Shown here one piece after another: positions 10,776-20,010 of a stretch of DNA of 64,000 nt. Each line of letters starts with the position of its first letter. Position 1 is the first letter of the stretch. The DNA is from Larix kaempferi. Its lineage: Eukaryota; Streptophyta; Pinopsida; Pinales; Pinaceae. The translations under genes were made by a program, and so were the position numbers. The notes under the pieces were generated by a model. The model was given only the letters and a program-made list of their open reading frames with translations, had not been told where the DNA came from and did not search any database. The stretch covers positions 4,226,501 through 4,290,500 of the forward strand of contig BSBM01000764.1 in NCBI GenBank assembly GCA_027924585.1, read 5' to 3'.

Positions 10776-11335
10776 TGTTGATATATATGTAACTTCGGAA
10801 TGTATTTCACCCATGTATATTGTACTCCTATAGAGATGGTATTATTCCTCTATACGGAAGTGTCGTCATTTGTATTGACAAGTGTCACAAGTGTCATAAC
10901 TTGCTGTGATGGGTTATTAGACCACCAAGCGTGGGGTCGGACCTGATTAATGTAACCATGGGTTATTATACTCTCCTGGAGAAGTCGGCCCTGCTAGTTT
11001 ATGAGACAATTCAGGTTAAGTATAAATAGAGTGCGGGAGCACTCTATTTGATCATCTCATTATTCACTTCTACACTACTCAAAAAGTGGCGCACTAGTGA
11101 GGAAGGAGGAGTAGCTGCTAGGATAAGACTATCTCTTGTACTTGAGTTGTATCATCTCTTTCTATCTCTAAGGAAGTTGTGGGGTTTTTCACCTTTATGG
11201 TTTTCCCGAGTGAAACTCTGTGTGTCCATTGTCTTATGTGATTGCTTGTTATGCTTGATATGCTTGATATGTTGTACATGTTATTCTCTCAGTAAATATC
11301 CTAGAGTATGTTGAATTAATGCTCAAAATCTAACA
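10776..11335 (+). repeat. copia-1 5' LTR
   Basis: The LTR begins TGTTGATAT and ends CTAACA, directly abutting the primer-binding site. It matches 18095-18647 along its length with scattered substitutions and small indels. One indel is an extra acaagtgtc-like block near 10885. It carries TATAAATA at 11021 and a hairpin at the presumed transcript start. Confidence 0.95.
11021..11048 (+). promoter_or_regulatory. copia-1 TATA box with downstream perfect hairpin
   Basis: TATAAATA at 11021-11028 is followed by a perfect 10-bp stem: AATAGAGTGC (11025-11034), loop GGGA, GCACTCTATT (11039-11048). The stem would lie at or near the 5' end of the element RNA. In the 3' LTR the stem is unchanged (18335-18344 with 18349-18358) while the loop and the TATA box have mutated. 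Confidence 0.6.
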
Positions 11336-11347
11336 TGGTATCAGAGC
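11336..11347 (+). other. copia-1 primer-binding site (initiator tRNA-Met)
   Basis: TGGTATCAGAGC lies immediately after the LTR. It is the standard plant copia primer-binding site, complementary to the 3' end of initiator methionine tRNA. Confidence 0.95.
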
Positions 11348-11539
11348 TAACCTAAGAAGAAGACACTCTACAGTTGCGAAAACTAGGGTTTCTTGTTTAT
11401 TGGATTTTTCTCCACAGATTTTCGAAAATCAATATGATAGATTGACTTTCCTCAGCAAGGTGAATCATTTTGTCCAATCAGATCTCGATTATGGGCACTT
11501 TTATTTTTGGCCCTAAAAATTAGGGTTTCCACACAAATA

Positions 11540-11860
11540 GGAATTTTTGAAATCTGAGGACATGGCTGGAAGATCCTCAACAAAATCGAAATTTAGAGCT
11601 TCAGATCGAACTTTTTGGTTGGGTGAAGCTCCGAGAAAATCAAACCCTAGTTTGGGGTCCTTTCTAGTGAAGCTGAAAATTAGGGCTTCTACAAAAGTTG
11701 GAATTTCTGAAATCGGAGACCATGGCTGGAAGCTCCTATGAAAATTAGAAGTTTAGAGACCAAGATTGAAATTTTTGGTTTGGTGAAGCTCTAGGAAAAG
11801 AAAACCCTAATTCAGGGTCCTCTCCAGTGAATCCAGAAGTTTCAAAAGCAATTTTGAGGG
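11540..11860 (+). repeat. ~160-bp tandem duplication in the copia-1 leader
   Basis: Two diverged units start near 11549 and 11709 with gaaatctgaggacatggctg and its near copy. They share cgaaatttagag-like, ttttggt-tggtgaagctc and ggggtcct/agggtcct landmarks. The duplication lies between the primer-binding site and gag, so it lengthens the untranslated leader. Confidence 0.75.
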
Positions 11861-12070
11861 GTGAAACTTTGCAATTTTCAAATTCTGAGTATACCAGCTT
11901 GATCGGCTCATCAACGCACATCTTTCTATCCTTTCAGAAGTTTGAAATTCAAAGTTTGAATTTTTAGGGTTTCTCTGACAAACCCTAATCCAACACCAGA
12001 TCCAGTTTTCAGCAAATCAAGTGGTAAGACCTAAATCTTTTATATTTCCATTTGAAGTACTCTTTAAAAA

Positions 12071-12855
12071 TGTCTCATCACACCAAGCTTGAGGATAAGC
12101 TTGAAAAGGGCTGATAACTTCCAAGCATGGAAGTATAGGATTGGGTTAATCCTAGAAGAGAATGATTTGGATACCTACATAAGAGAAGAGGTTCTAGTTC
12201 CAGAGGGAGATGAGGCTAAGGACTTACACAAGAAGGACTTGGTCAAGGCTAATAGAATCATTGTTGATTCTATAAAGGACCATCTCATACCCCATGTGTC
12301 TTTCCTAAAGACACCTAAGGAGATGTTTGACTCTTTGACCAAGTTGTTTAAAGGAAAGAACATAAATCGGAAGACGACTCTGCGCAACCAATTGAAAGGG
12401 GTAAAGCTAAAGAATGGAGATACAATTCAATCATACTTTTCCAAGGTCTCTCAAATCAAGGAACAACTTGAAGTTGTGGATGAAGTAGTGGAGAATGGTG
12501 AAATTGTTATGACCACATTGAATGGCCTACCTAGGTCATAGGACTCCTTCATCCAAGGAATCTATGGAAGAAGGAATTTGATCTCCTTCAGTAGACTGTG
12601 GGAGGAATGTTCGCAAGAAGAGGCTAGGTTTGCAACCCGAGAAGAAAAGATGGGAAGTGAAGATCAAGCTCTCACAAGCACACACCAAGGGAAGCAAGTT
12701 TAAGAGGGATAAATCTCAGAACAAGAAACATTCTCACTTCCACCATAAGCAGAAAGATATCTCCCAAGTTTGATGTTACTCTTGTGATGAGAAATGACAT
12801 TATGCTTCAGATTGTCCTAAGAACAAAAGGAACAACAAATTGCAAGCAATCTGAC
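12071..12855 (+). pseudogene. copia-1 gag (nucleocapsid) pseudogene
   Basis: Gag would form the virus-like particle that packages element RNA. An ATG at 12071 opens MSHHTKLEDKLEKG, then runs into a stop at 12111. The main open stretch (12089-12541, another frame) reads DNFQAWKYRIGLILEENDLD and RKTTLRNQLKGVKLKNGDTI, typical UBN2/gag segments. Near 12770-12820 a CCHC zinc knuckle is readable as CYSCDEK-stop-HYASDC, so the RNA-binding motif is interrupted. A stop at 12539 and at least one frame change break the gene. Confidence 0.8.
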
Positions 12856-14179
12856 AGGTATGACTTACAAGTATGTTTTTAAATATGTTCATGATTAAGT
12901 TTATAATATGATTGTCTTCATGTTATTCAGTTTAGTAACAATCGTGTCTTATCACCCTTGTAAAAGTATGAATGCATGATAGAAGACATTCATTGGTTAG
13001 GGTTATGACACTTCTGATTGTATTATGATTCTAGTAATGCACTGTGGTGTTGTATGAAGATAATGTTATCCGCTAACATGAAATGTACAAATCAAGTTCT
13101 AGATCAAGACCATGGTGACATGAAGACAAAGACTCATCCATTGTCATGGATCACATAGAAGCTCTACTTACGAGGTATGTATATTTTGGTTCTACAATGG
13201 TTAACTTATGAGTTATGTAGGTCATTGAACAGAACAAGAAAACATTGCTAGACATAACTAGCAAATATGATAACCAGGTATGTTTTTCCTACATCAAGTT
13301 AGAATCCTACCTTGTGTTAGGATCTTATACCTTTGTATGATTAATAATGATTATTCATGAAGTTAGAAATTTAAGTAAGCAAGGATTTATGCATATTATG
13401 TCTCTTAGCTTGATTGAAGATATGACTAACCAGAAGAGTCCTACGGTCAAATAAGAATATGCATGAGTAAAAGAAGTCTTCCCTGAAACCTTGAGTACTA
13501 ATGCTTATTATCTGTGTTTGAAATGATCATGACTATACATGTTTAAGATTATGTTGTTTTAATATTTATACTAATGAATGTATGATTACATATGAGATCT
13601 TGAGGATGGCAAAATCATGACACTAGTGCACAATTAAGCATGCATAGTGGTCCAGGATGAATATGAGTTCAAAGACAGGTAAACCAGGAAGCAAAGATCA
13701 AGAGGGAGCACACTCCAATAGTTTCTGCAAGGCAACAAAGATTGAGAGGGAGTCCACCCAACAAACAAACAAACAAACAAAGATAAGTATTTGAATTATC
13801 ATTTCTTGTATATTTGATTGTTTAAATAATATTGTTCATACTTATGTTTATAGACTTAGGTTGTGTATTATGCATATTAGAATAATTGCATTAATGAACA
13901 GTACACTACTAATACGCATGTAATGGGTAAGTGGCCTATGGAACTGTACAACATTCCATTGCTACTTATCTAGAATGAAACCTCTTTGCTGACATATTGA
14001 GAGTTGTGCACACTCTTAACAATGTTCTGGTAGAGATTGGAAGGCATCTAGGAAGTCACAGGATATGGATAAATGTTGTATTGAAGCATTGGCTAAAATA
14101 ATTGCATGACTGTATGACATATTTCTTTATGTGTAAGAAGTTGTTCTGAAAAGTATGAGATGTTTCTAATCATGCAATT
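12856..14179 (+). other. copia-1 internal region without recognisable protease or integrase
   Basis: Protease and integrase are expected here but no DSGA, HHCC or D,D,E signature could be read in any frame. The region is AT-rich with short decayed stretches and a (CAAA)5 microsatellite around 13759-13780. It is either extremely degraded or was replaced by unrelated sequence. Confidence 0.55.
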
Positions 14180-15143
14180 TAACTTGTTTTGTACGAAAGA
14201 TCATATACCATCACCTACAAAAGAAGGACTACAAAATTTGTTCCAACAACGAAGTTCAAACTATCTATTGAAGATATTGAAGAATCTAAAGTTCCCAGGA
14301 TACAGGATACAGTAAAAGGATGCCATGGTCGAGAAGTACCAATCGATCATGTTTGGGATGTGGTCCCAAGACCTTAAGGGAAGTTTGTTGTGGCTTCCAA
14401 GTGGATCTATAAGATCAAGCATGCTGCAAATGGTAGCATAGATAAATACAAGGCAAGGTTTGTAGCTCGTGGCTTCTCTCAAAAAGAGGGAAGAGACTAT
14501 GAAGAGACCTTTTCTCCTAATCCAGATACACTTCCATCAGATCAGTACTTGCTCTGGCTATAATGATGAAATGGAAGGTACACAGATGGATGTCAAGACA
14601 ACCTTCTTGAATGGTGTAGTTGAAGAAGAAGTGTATGTGGAGCAGCCACTCGGGTTTGAGACACATGACCGAGGATCACATGTGTCCAAACTGAAGAAAG
14701 CCCTGTATGGTTTGAAACAGGCACTCAGGACCTAGTATGGCGGGATAAATGGCTTCCTATCCAGTTTGGGCTTTACTAAGAGTAAAGTGGATTCCAACCT
14801 TTACTACAAGGTTGAGGAAGGCAATCCAATGATACTACTATTGTATGTGTATGACCTATTTGTAACAAGAGAGGATAGGTTGATTGCTGACACGAAGAGG
14901 AAGCTTGCTGCCAAGTTTGAGATGAAGGACTTGGGTATGATGCACTATTTTCTTGGTATGGAGGTGTGGAAAAGTGTAGATGGAATCTTCCTTGGACAAG
15001 GGAAGTATGCAGTAGATATCCTAAAGAGGTTTGGGATGATGGACTGCAAGGCCATGGCCACACCCATGGCATCGAACCTAAAGTTTCTGTGTGATGCTTC
15101 ATCTGAGTCGGTTGATGCTACGATGTATCGTTAGATGATTGGG
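14180..15143 (+). pseudogene. copia-1 reverse transcriptase pseudogene, 5' part
   Basis: RT copies element RNA into cDNA. Readable blocks in order are [29 protein letters not shown] in two pieces, [33 protein letters not shown] and DLGMMHYFLGMEVW. The catalytic YVDD box reads YVYD (around 14846), so one of the two metal-binding aspartates is lost. Stops occur at 14375 and 14733, and frame changes lie between about 14520 and 14590. The reading is interrupted at 15143 by the solo LTR, exactly within the conserved RQxIGSLxYL region, and resumes at 16455. Confidence 0.9.
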
Positions 15144-16454
15144 TGTAATGTACCCACCCTTGGACCCAGTGCAAGGAAGGGAACCTGATGCCATTCTATG
15201 GGTATTTTCATAAAACTCAGCCAATTCATTAGATGCATACAGTTAAAAACCATGTGTTTAGATGCAAATCAAACAAATATGCACAGCGGAAATAAACTCA
15301 TCCACACACATGTTTTCATATGCACTCAATATATCAATAATAGTCATTAATTTAAACACTGCATAGGCAAAACACATAGGCAGAAAAACACTTATCTTTG
15401 TTGTGCAATTGTCCCAAACAACTAGTTATGTCGCTGCAACGTTCCTCCCAACCATAGGTCTCTGCCCAGCCTATATTATTTCAGCGCTCAGAGACCACCC
15501 CCGAGCTGGGCATGATATCTACAAGGAAAAGGGAACCCTTAAGCACAGCACAGCCCAAAGCAATGGATACCTAACTCAACCCCAGCATTCTCTTGCACCC
15601 AAAACTCAAATATGGGCTCTGGAACACACTTTCAGTAGTGGGACTTAGGAACTAGATGGACAAGGGTTTTCCCCAAAACATAGGCCCAACAAAAACGGAT
15701 TTGTGAGAGGGAAATCGTCCATAGGGAAGAAATTATTTCTCCCACAGATATACAAGAAATCAGTGAGTCAAAACAGCCTCTATGGTCCCCAAATCGATTT
15801 CCCTTTCTTCCCCATTGTTACACAACACAAAAACGCCCTTCCCATCTAGGAGATTGAAGAAAGACACAGCAAAACCATGGAGAAAAACACCCAGGTAGCT
15901 CTAAAATCGTGAGGGAGCAAGACTAATGGTTGAATAATGGCTTGGGGGAAATTTCGTGGCTCCTTTCTTGCCCAAGAATCCAAACACGAAAATCTAGGAA
16001 GGGTGGTTTTCCCATACTCGAATTTGGATAGCCATACCTCTCCATTCCCCAAGGCATTAACTACCTCAACCAACTCTTGGGAGAGTAAATGATTGGGTAC
16101 AAAAGTCAGCATGGGTAGTTGAGGGTTTGATGGGTTCTCTCATTGACACTTGGCTTGACTTGATTGGCTCAATGGTTTGAATATTTCCCTCCCAATTTCC
16201 TTGTAACATCATGCCCCCATCTCTTGTTGCATTGCATAGCTAGTTGTGGGATTTTATATTAAAATGCATATTTACAATTCCCATGGTTCACTAGCACATG
16301 GGTAGCATAATTTCAAATACTTGCCTCTTCTAGATCGAGCATTCACTAGCGGGGCCTTGGCCTTGAGCTCCACGCTAGGAATCATACATAATATGCATAC
16401 AATATTTACATTATAACCCAAAATATTATAAGGGTCAAAATGGGGGACATTACA
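15144..16454 (-). mobile_element. Solo LTR (1,311 bp) inserted in copia-1
   Basis: The insertion has perfect 8-bp inverted ends, TGTAATGT at 15144 and ACATTACA ending at 16454. It is flanked by perfect 5-bp target duplications, ttggg at 15139-15143 and 16455-16459. Removing it and one ttggg restores the copia-1 RT-RNase H frame. It has no internal region or primer site, so it is a solo LTR left by recombination between two LTRs. It belongs to the same family as the 1,686-bp LTR at 33954-35639. By analogy with that LTR its sense strand is minus. Confidence 0.9.
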
Positions 16455-17122
16455 TTGGGTCCTTGATGTACCTGACGAATACATGACCAGATATCTGCTT
16501 TGCGGTGAACACCTTGAGCCAATACTTGACAAATCCAAGACATGTTCACCTGATAGTTGCAAAGCATATTCTGAGGTACCTGAAGGGTACAGTTGACTAT
16601 GGGATCAAGTATGCGGCGAATCAAAAGTTTAACCTGGAGGGTTATGTTGATTCGGCTTGGGCGGGCAGTGCCATTGATCATAAGAGCACTTTGGGGTGCT
16701 ACTTCAGTATGGGATCCGGTATGATCTCTTGGTTTAGCAAGAAGCAGTCCTGTGTGGCACTGAGTATAGCTAAAGCAGAGTATGTCGCATCTTGTTTCGC
16801 TAGTTGTGAGACAGTATGGCTCAGGAAGCTACTGTCTGATCTGTTTGATCTCCAGTTATGTGCTACTTGTATATATTGTGACAGCTAGAGTTGTGTGAAT
16901 TTGTCGGAGAACCCAGTGTTTCATGACAAGTCGAAGCACATTGAGATCAAGTATCACTATATCAGGGATATGGTGCAGAGAGGAGCACTGAAGCTCCTGT
17001 ATGTTGCGACAGACGAGCAGATAGCCGATGTGTTGACCAAGCCACTGGCAAGAGTGAAGTTTGAATACTTCAGAGGGAGACTTGGTGTGCTTCAGATCGA
17101 GATGCCTTCCAAGGGGAAGTGA
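16455..17122 (+). pseudogene. copia-1 RT C-terminus and RNase H pseudogene, 3' part
   Basis: This continues the pol frame after the solo LTR. Segments seen are NTLSQYLTNPRHVHLIVAKH, ILRYLKGTVDYGIKYA, YVDSAWAGSAIDHKSTLGCY and KHIEIKYHYIRDMVQRG, then TDEQIADVLTKPL. These are the hallmark copia RNase H motifs. One stop lies at 16886-16888. Allowing for the 1,316 bp of inserted LTR plus duplication, the frame is the same as that of 14469-15134. The translated product ends at 17120-17122. Confidence 0.9.
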
Positions 17123-17150
17123 TGAGTCCGGAGACACAGATGCACATGAG

Positions 17151-17585
17151 CCATTCCAACATGGTTGAAGTTTGTCTTACCATGGTCATTGATGTAAGGG
17201 CTGGAGCCATTCCGACATGTTTGAAGTTTGTCTTACCATGGTCCTTGATGTAAGGGCTTGAGCCATTCCGACATGGTTGAAGTTTGTCTTACCATGATCG
17301 TTGATATAAGTGTTGGGCCATTCGAGCATGGTTGAGGTGTGTCTTCCCATGGCTGCGATATAAGTGGTGGGCCATTCGAGCATGGTTGAGGTGTGTCTTC
17401 CCATGGCTGCGATATAAGTGCTATGCCATTCCTAGCATGGTTGAGGTGTGTCTTCCCATGGTTATGGATATAAGTACGGTGCCATTCTCACATGGTTGAG
17501 GTGTGTCTTCCCATGGAGTAGATATAAGGGATGATCCTTTCACGGATGGTTGAGGTGTGTCTTCCCATGCCGGTGAGTGTAAGTG
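17151..17585 (+). repeat. ~55-bp minisatellite, 8 units, in the copia-1 3' region
   Basis: The landmark gccattc followed by catggttgaag/ggtgtgtctt and ccatgg recurs at 17151, 17208, 17263, 17318, 17372, 17426, 17482 and about 17535. The spacing is 53-57 bp. It lies between the end of pol and the polypurine tract. Some other plant retrotransposons carry minisatellites in the same position. Confidence 0.9.
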
Positions 17586-17659
17586 TTGTGTGATGTGCAT
17601 CTAATTCGTGCTCCATGGACGATGAGGTGATATGAAGATGATGATGTGACAGTATGGTA

Positions 17660-17945
17660 CACAGGTTGTTGCAGAGGCATATGATCAGTCCTGAGATGCT
17701 CTTGCAGGTTTTGCAGAGGCAGTGTAATCAGTCCTGGGAGATCTTGCAGATTTTGCAGAGGCAGTATAATCAGTCCTGAGGTGTACCTACTTGATGGCTT
17801 GCTCGCAAAGATGTTGAAGACCTACATGGAGGCTAGGCCTACATCCAGCATGAAAAAGGGCTAGCTCTGTAGATGATGAAGACCTACAGGTGGTGGGCCT
17901 ACATCGAGTATGAAAAATGACTGGCTCTGTAGAAATTCCTATGAT
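17660..17945 (+). repeat. Further short tandem repeats in the copia-1 3' region
   Basis: Units with ttttgcagaggcagt and atcagtcctg repeat two to three times at about 45-50 bp spacing (17686-17780). A pair with gaagacctaca repeats at 62 bp (17816 and 17878). A degenerate gat/gac trinucleotide run follows (about 17975-18020). Confidence 0.75.
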
Positions 17946-18085
17946 GAGTAGATTGGAGATTGATTGAGATAGCAGCAGCAATGATGATGACGATGATGAT
18001 GATTCGATGATGATTATCCAGTGACGATGATCCAAAGAAGAAGACTTGTGCTAGCATATCTGTGTCGACAAATACCTTCCTAGTT

Positions 18086-18647
18086 AAGAGGGAGTGTTGA
18101 TGTATATGTAACTTCGGAATATATTTCACCCATGTATATTGTACTCCTATAGAGATGGTATTATTCCTCTATATGGAAGTGTCACCATTTGTATTGACAA
18201 GTGTCGTAACTTGTTGTGATGGGTTATTAGACCAGCAAGTGTGGGGTCAGCCCTGATTAATGTAACCATCGGTTATTAGACTCTCCTATAGAAGTCATCC
18301 CTACTAGTTTATTAGGCAAGTCAGGTTAAGTACAAATAGAGTGCGAGAGCACTCTATTTGATCATCTCATTATTCAATTCTACACTACTCGGAAAGTGGC
18401 GCACTAGTGAGGAAGGAGGAGTAGCTGCTAGGAGAAGACTATCTCTTGTACTTGAGTTGTATCATTGCTCTTTCTATCTCTAAGGAAGTTGTGGGGTTTT
18501 TCACCTGTATGGTTTTCCCCAGTGAAACATTGTGTGTCCATTGTCTTATGTGATTGCTTGTTATGCTTGATATGATTGATATGTTGTACATGTTGATCTC
18601 TTAGTAAAGATCCTAGAGTATGTTGAATTAATGCTCAAAATCTAACA
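18086..18647 (+). repeat. copia-1 polypurine tract and 3' LTR
   Basis: The polypurine tract AAGAGGGAG (18086-18094) primes plus-strand synthesis. The 3' LTR follows from 18095 (TGTTGATG) to 18647 (CTAACA). The TATA box seen in the 5' LTR reads TACAAATA here. Confidence 0.9.
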
Positions 18648-18919
18648 AAAGATTCAAACGATAAAAGGGTAACTTGTTGACAAAATAATCAATGAAAATA
18701 CATGATGAAAAGAAATGATTATAAAGTCGCAAAGTCTTCATAGCATAACATGCAAGAAGAAGCACCAACCACAAGGAACCCAAATTCATATACTTGAGAA
18801 GGGAAGAGATCACTAGATCATTTTAATCAGGAATAATCGAGGCAGAAAATCAAATGTCTGAAAAGGAGAGTATTAAATCATTGAACAAAACACAAGTAAA
18901 GAAAACCATAACTAAATAT
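18648..18919. other. Short spacer, nothing recognised
   Basis: This AT-rich flank lies between copia-1 and the 3' end of the minus-strand pseudogene. No motif is supported. Confidence 0.5.
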
Positions 18920-20010
18920 TTACAAGATTCTAATGGGGGCCATTTTATTTGCAAAATCAAGGGGAGTTGTTGGGGTGCCAACAGATATATGATCATAGTC
19001 ATTTGGAAAAGAAGACTAGCCTTCCTATAACTAGATTGTTTCAACAACTACACGTGGATCTACAGCAAGTGATGCATGATCCCATTCATCAACCCAATCC
19101 ATTGATTCACACTCATCCCACTCGCCGATTCTACAAGGCCCACAAAAGAAAACAAGTTTTTGCGTCCATATTTGAAATAAGGGATTGTTTGAGCTTCGAA
19201 CCAAATGAAATCCATGAGTCCCTTATATAGTAATACAACTATAAGAACACGATCAATCTATATCAACCACTTGCTAGAAATTTCTTACAATATGTCCTCT
19301 ACCTATTGGTATGTGTTTCTCTATGGTTCGATCTGACATTTTTGTAGAGCACCATTGAACTATGGATTCTATATCCCGGATATGAGGGTTTGTCATGCAC
19401 GTCATATCCTCCCTTCATAGGGCATTTTTAAGACATCCCGCAGCCCCATCGTGCTCTCCCTTTCCATGCTCGGTCTCAAAATAGTTCCATATATGTGGCA
19501 CACCATAAGTCTTGTGAAAAATACTCAACCACTGGAATACATGTGCATTTTTGAACTGGCCCGCACAACCATCTTACCATATCCAATGCTGATCCATCTC
19601 TATATCTCTCTCCTTCAGTTGATCATAGAAAATTATGAAGCAATGTTTCACATAATGGAAGTCATGGCACCTATCATCACTGATGTAGAAGTTGGTCTCT
19701 TTCAATATTATCCTCATGTCATTTTGGCTCTCTGGTGAGTGCCTATACGTGATATGGACCATTATGTTAACTTGGTCTGAATGGTAATATTGACTTTGAA
19801 TCTCATTATGTGGTTGCAAGGTGTAGTTTTAATCAAATTCCACAACCAAAAATATTGTGGCATTGGAAAAGGTGTCCCTGCATTGCCTGTACCGTTCATC
19901 CTGCTATCGTGCTACATGGAAATGTTGAACATACTCCTCGGTATTTTTGTAGAATTCCTTCATGAAACCAAAAATTTGTACTGGGTTCCATACAACCAAG
20001 GGAATTATTA
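18920..20010 (-). pseudogene. Degenerate transposase-like protein gene, single frame with many stops
   Basis: Read on the minus strand, one frame runs for about 363 codons from near 20010 to a TAA at 18920 without a frameshift. In-frame stops lie at 19904, 19829, 19574, 19415, 19274, 19253 and several more below 19230. Readable blocks in order: MKEFYKNTEEYVQHFHVAR, then QDERYRQCRDTF, VVEFD-stop-NYTLQPHNEIQ, SQYYHSDQVNIMVHITYRH, FYISDDRCHDFHYVKHC, DGCAGQFKNAHVFQWLS, HIWNYFETEHGKGEHDGA, and a C-terminal cysteine/tryptophan-rich segment (CGPCRIGEWDEC, DWVDEWDH). The spaced acidic motifs (D.A.NY, SDD..HD, DGC..QFKN, HGKG..DG) resemble uncharacterised transposase-like proteins of plants and animals as I remember them. 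I cannot assign a named superfamily. It sits beside copia-1 but is not part of it. Confidence 0.6.

Larger units (their letters stand above)
10776..18647 (+). mobile_element. Ty1/copia LTR retrotransposon copia-1, degenerate
   Basis: A full-length but dead element with two LTRs (560 and 553 bp, both TGTT...AACA), a tRNA-Met primer-binding site, a gag remnant, RT and RNase H in copia order, 3' minisatellites and a polypurine tract. Protease and integrase are not recognisable. The RT carries stops and frameshifts, and a later solo LTR (15144-16454) splits the RT from RNase H. The flanking pentamers aaata and aaaga match at 4 of 5 positions. Frameshifts make it look older than copia-2. Confidence 0.9.

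Noticed and set aside
17151-17585. Regularly spaced repeats that superficially resemble a CRISPR array
   Set aside because: The spacing sequence is itself repeated, the array lies inside a plant retrotransposon, and no cas-like gene exists.
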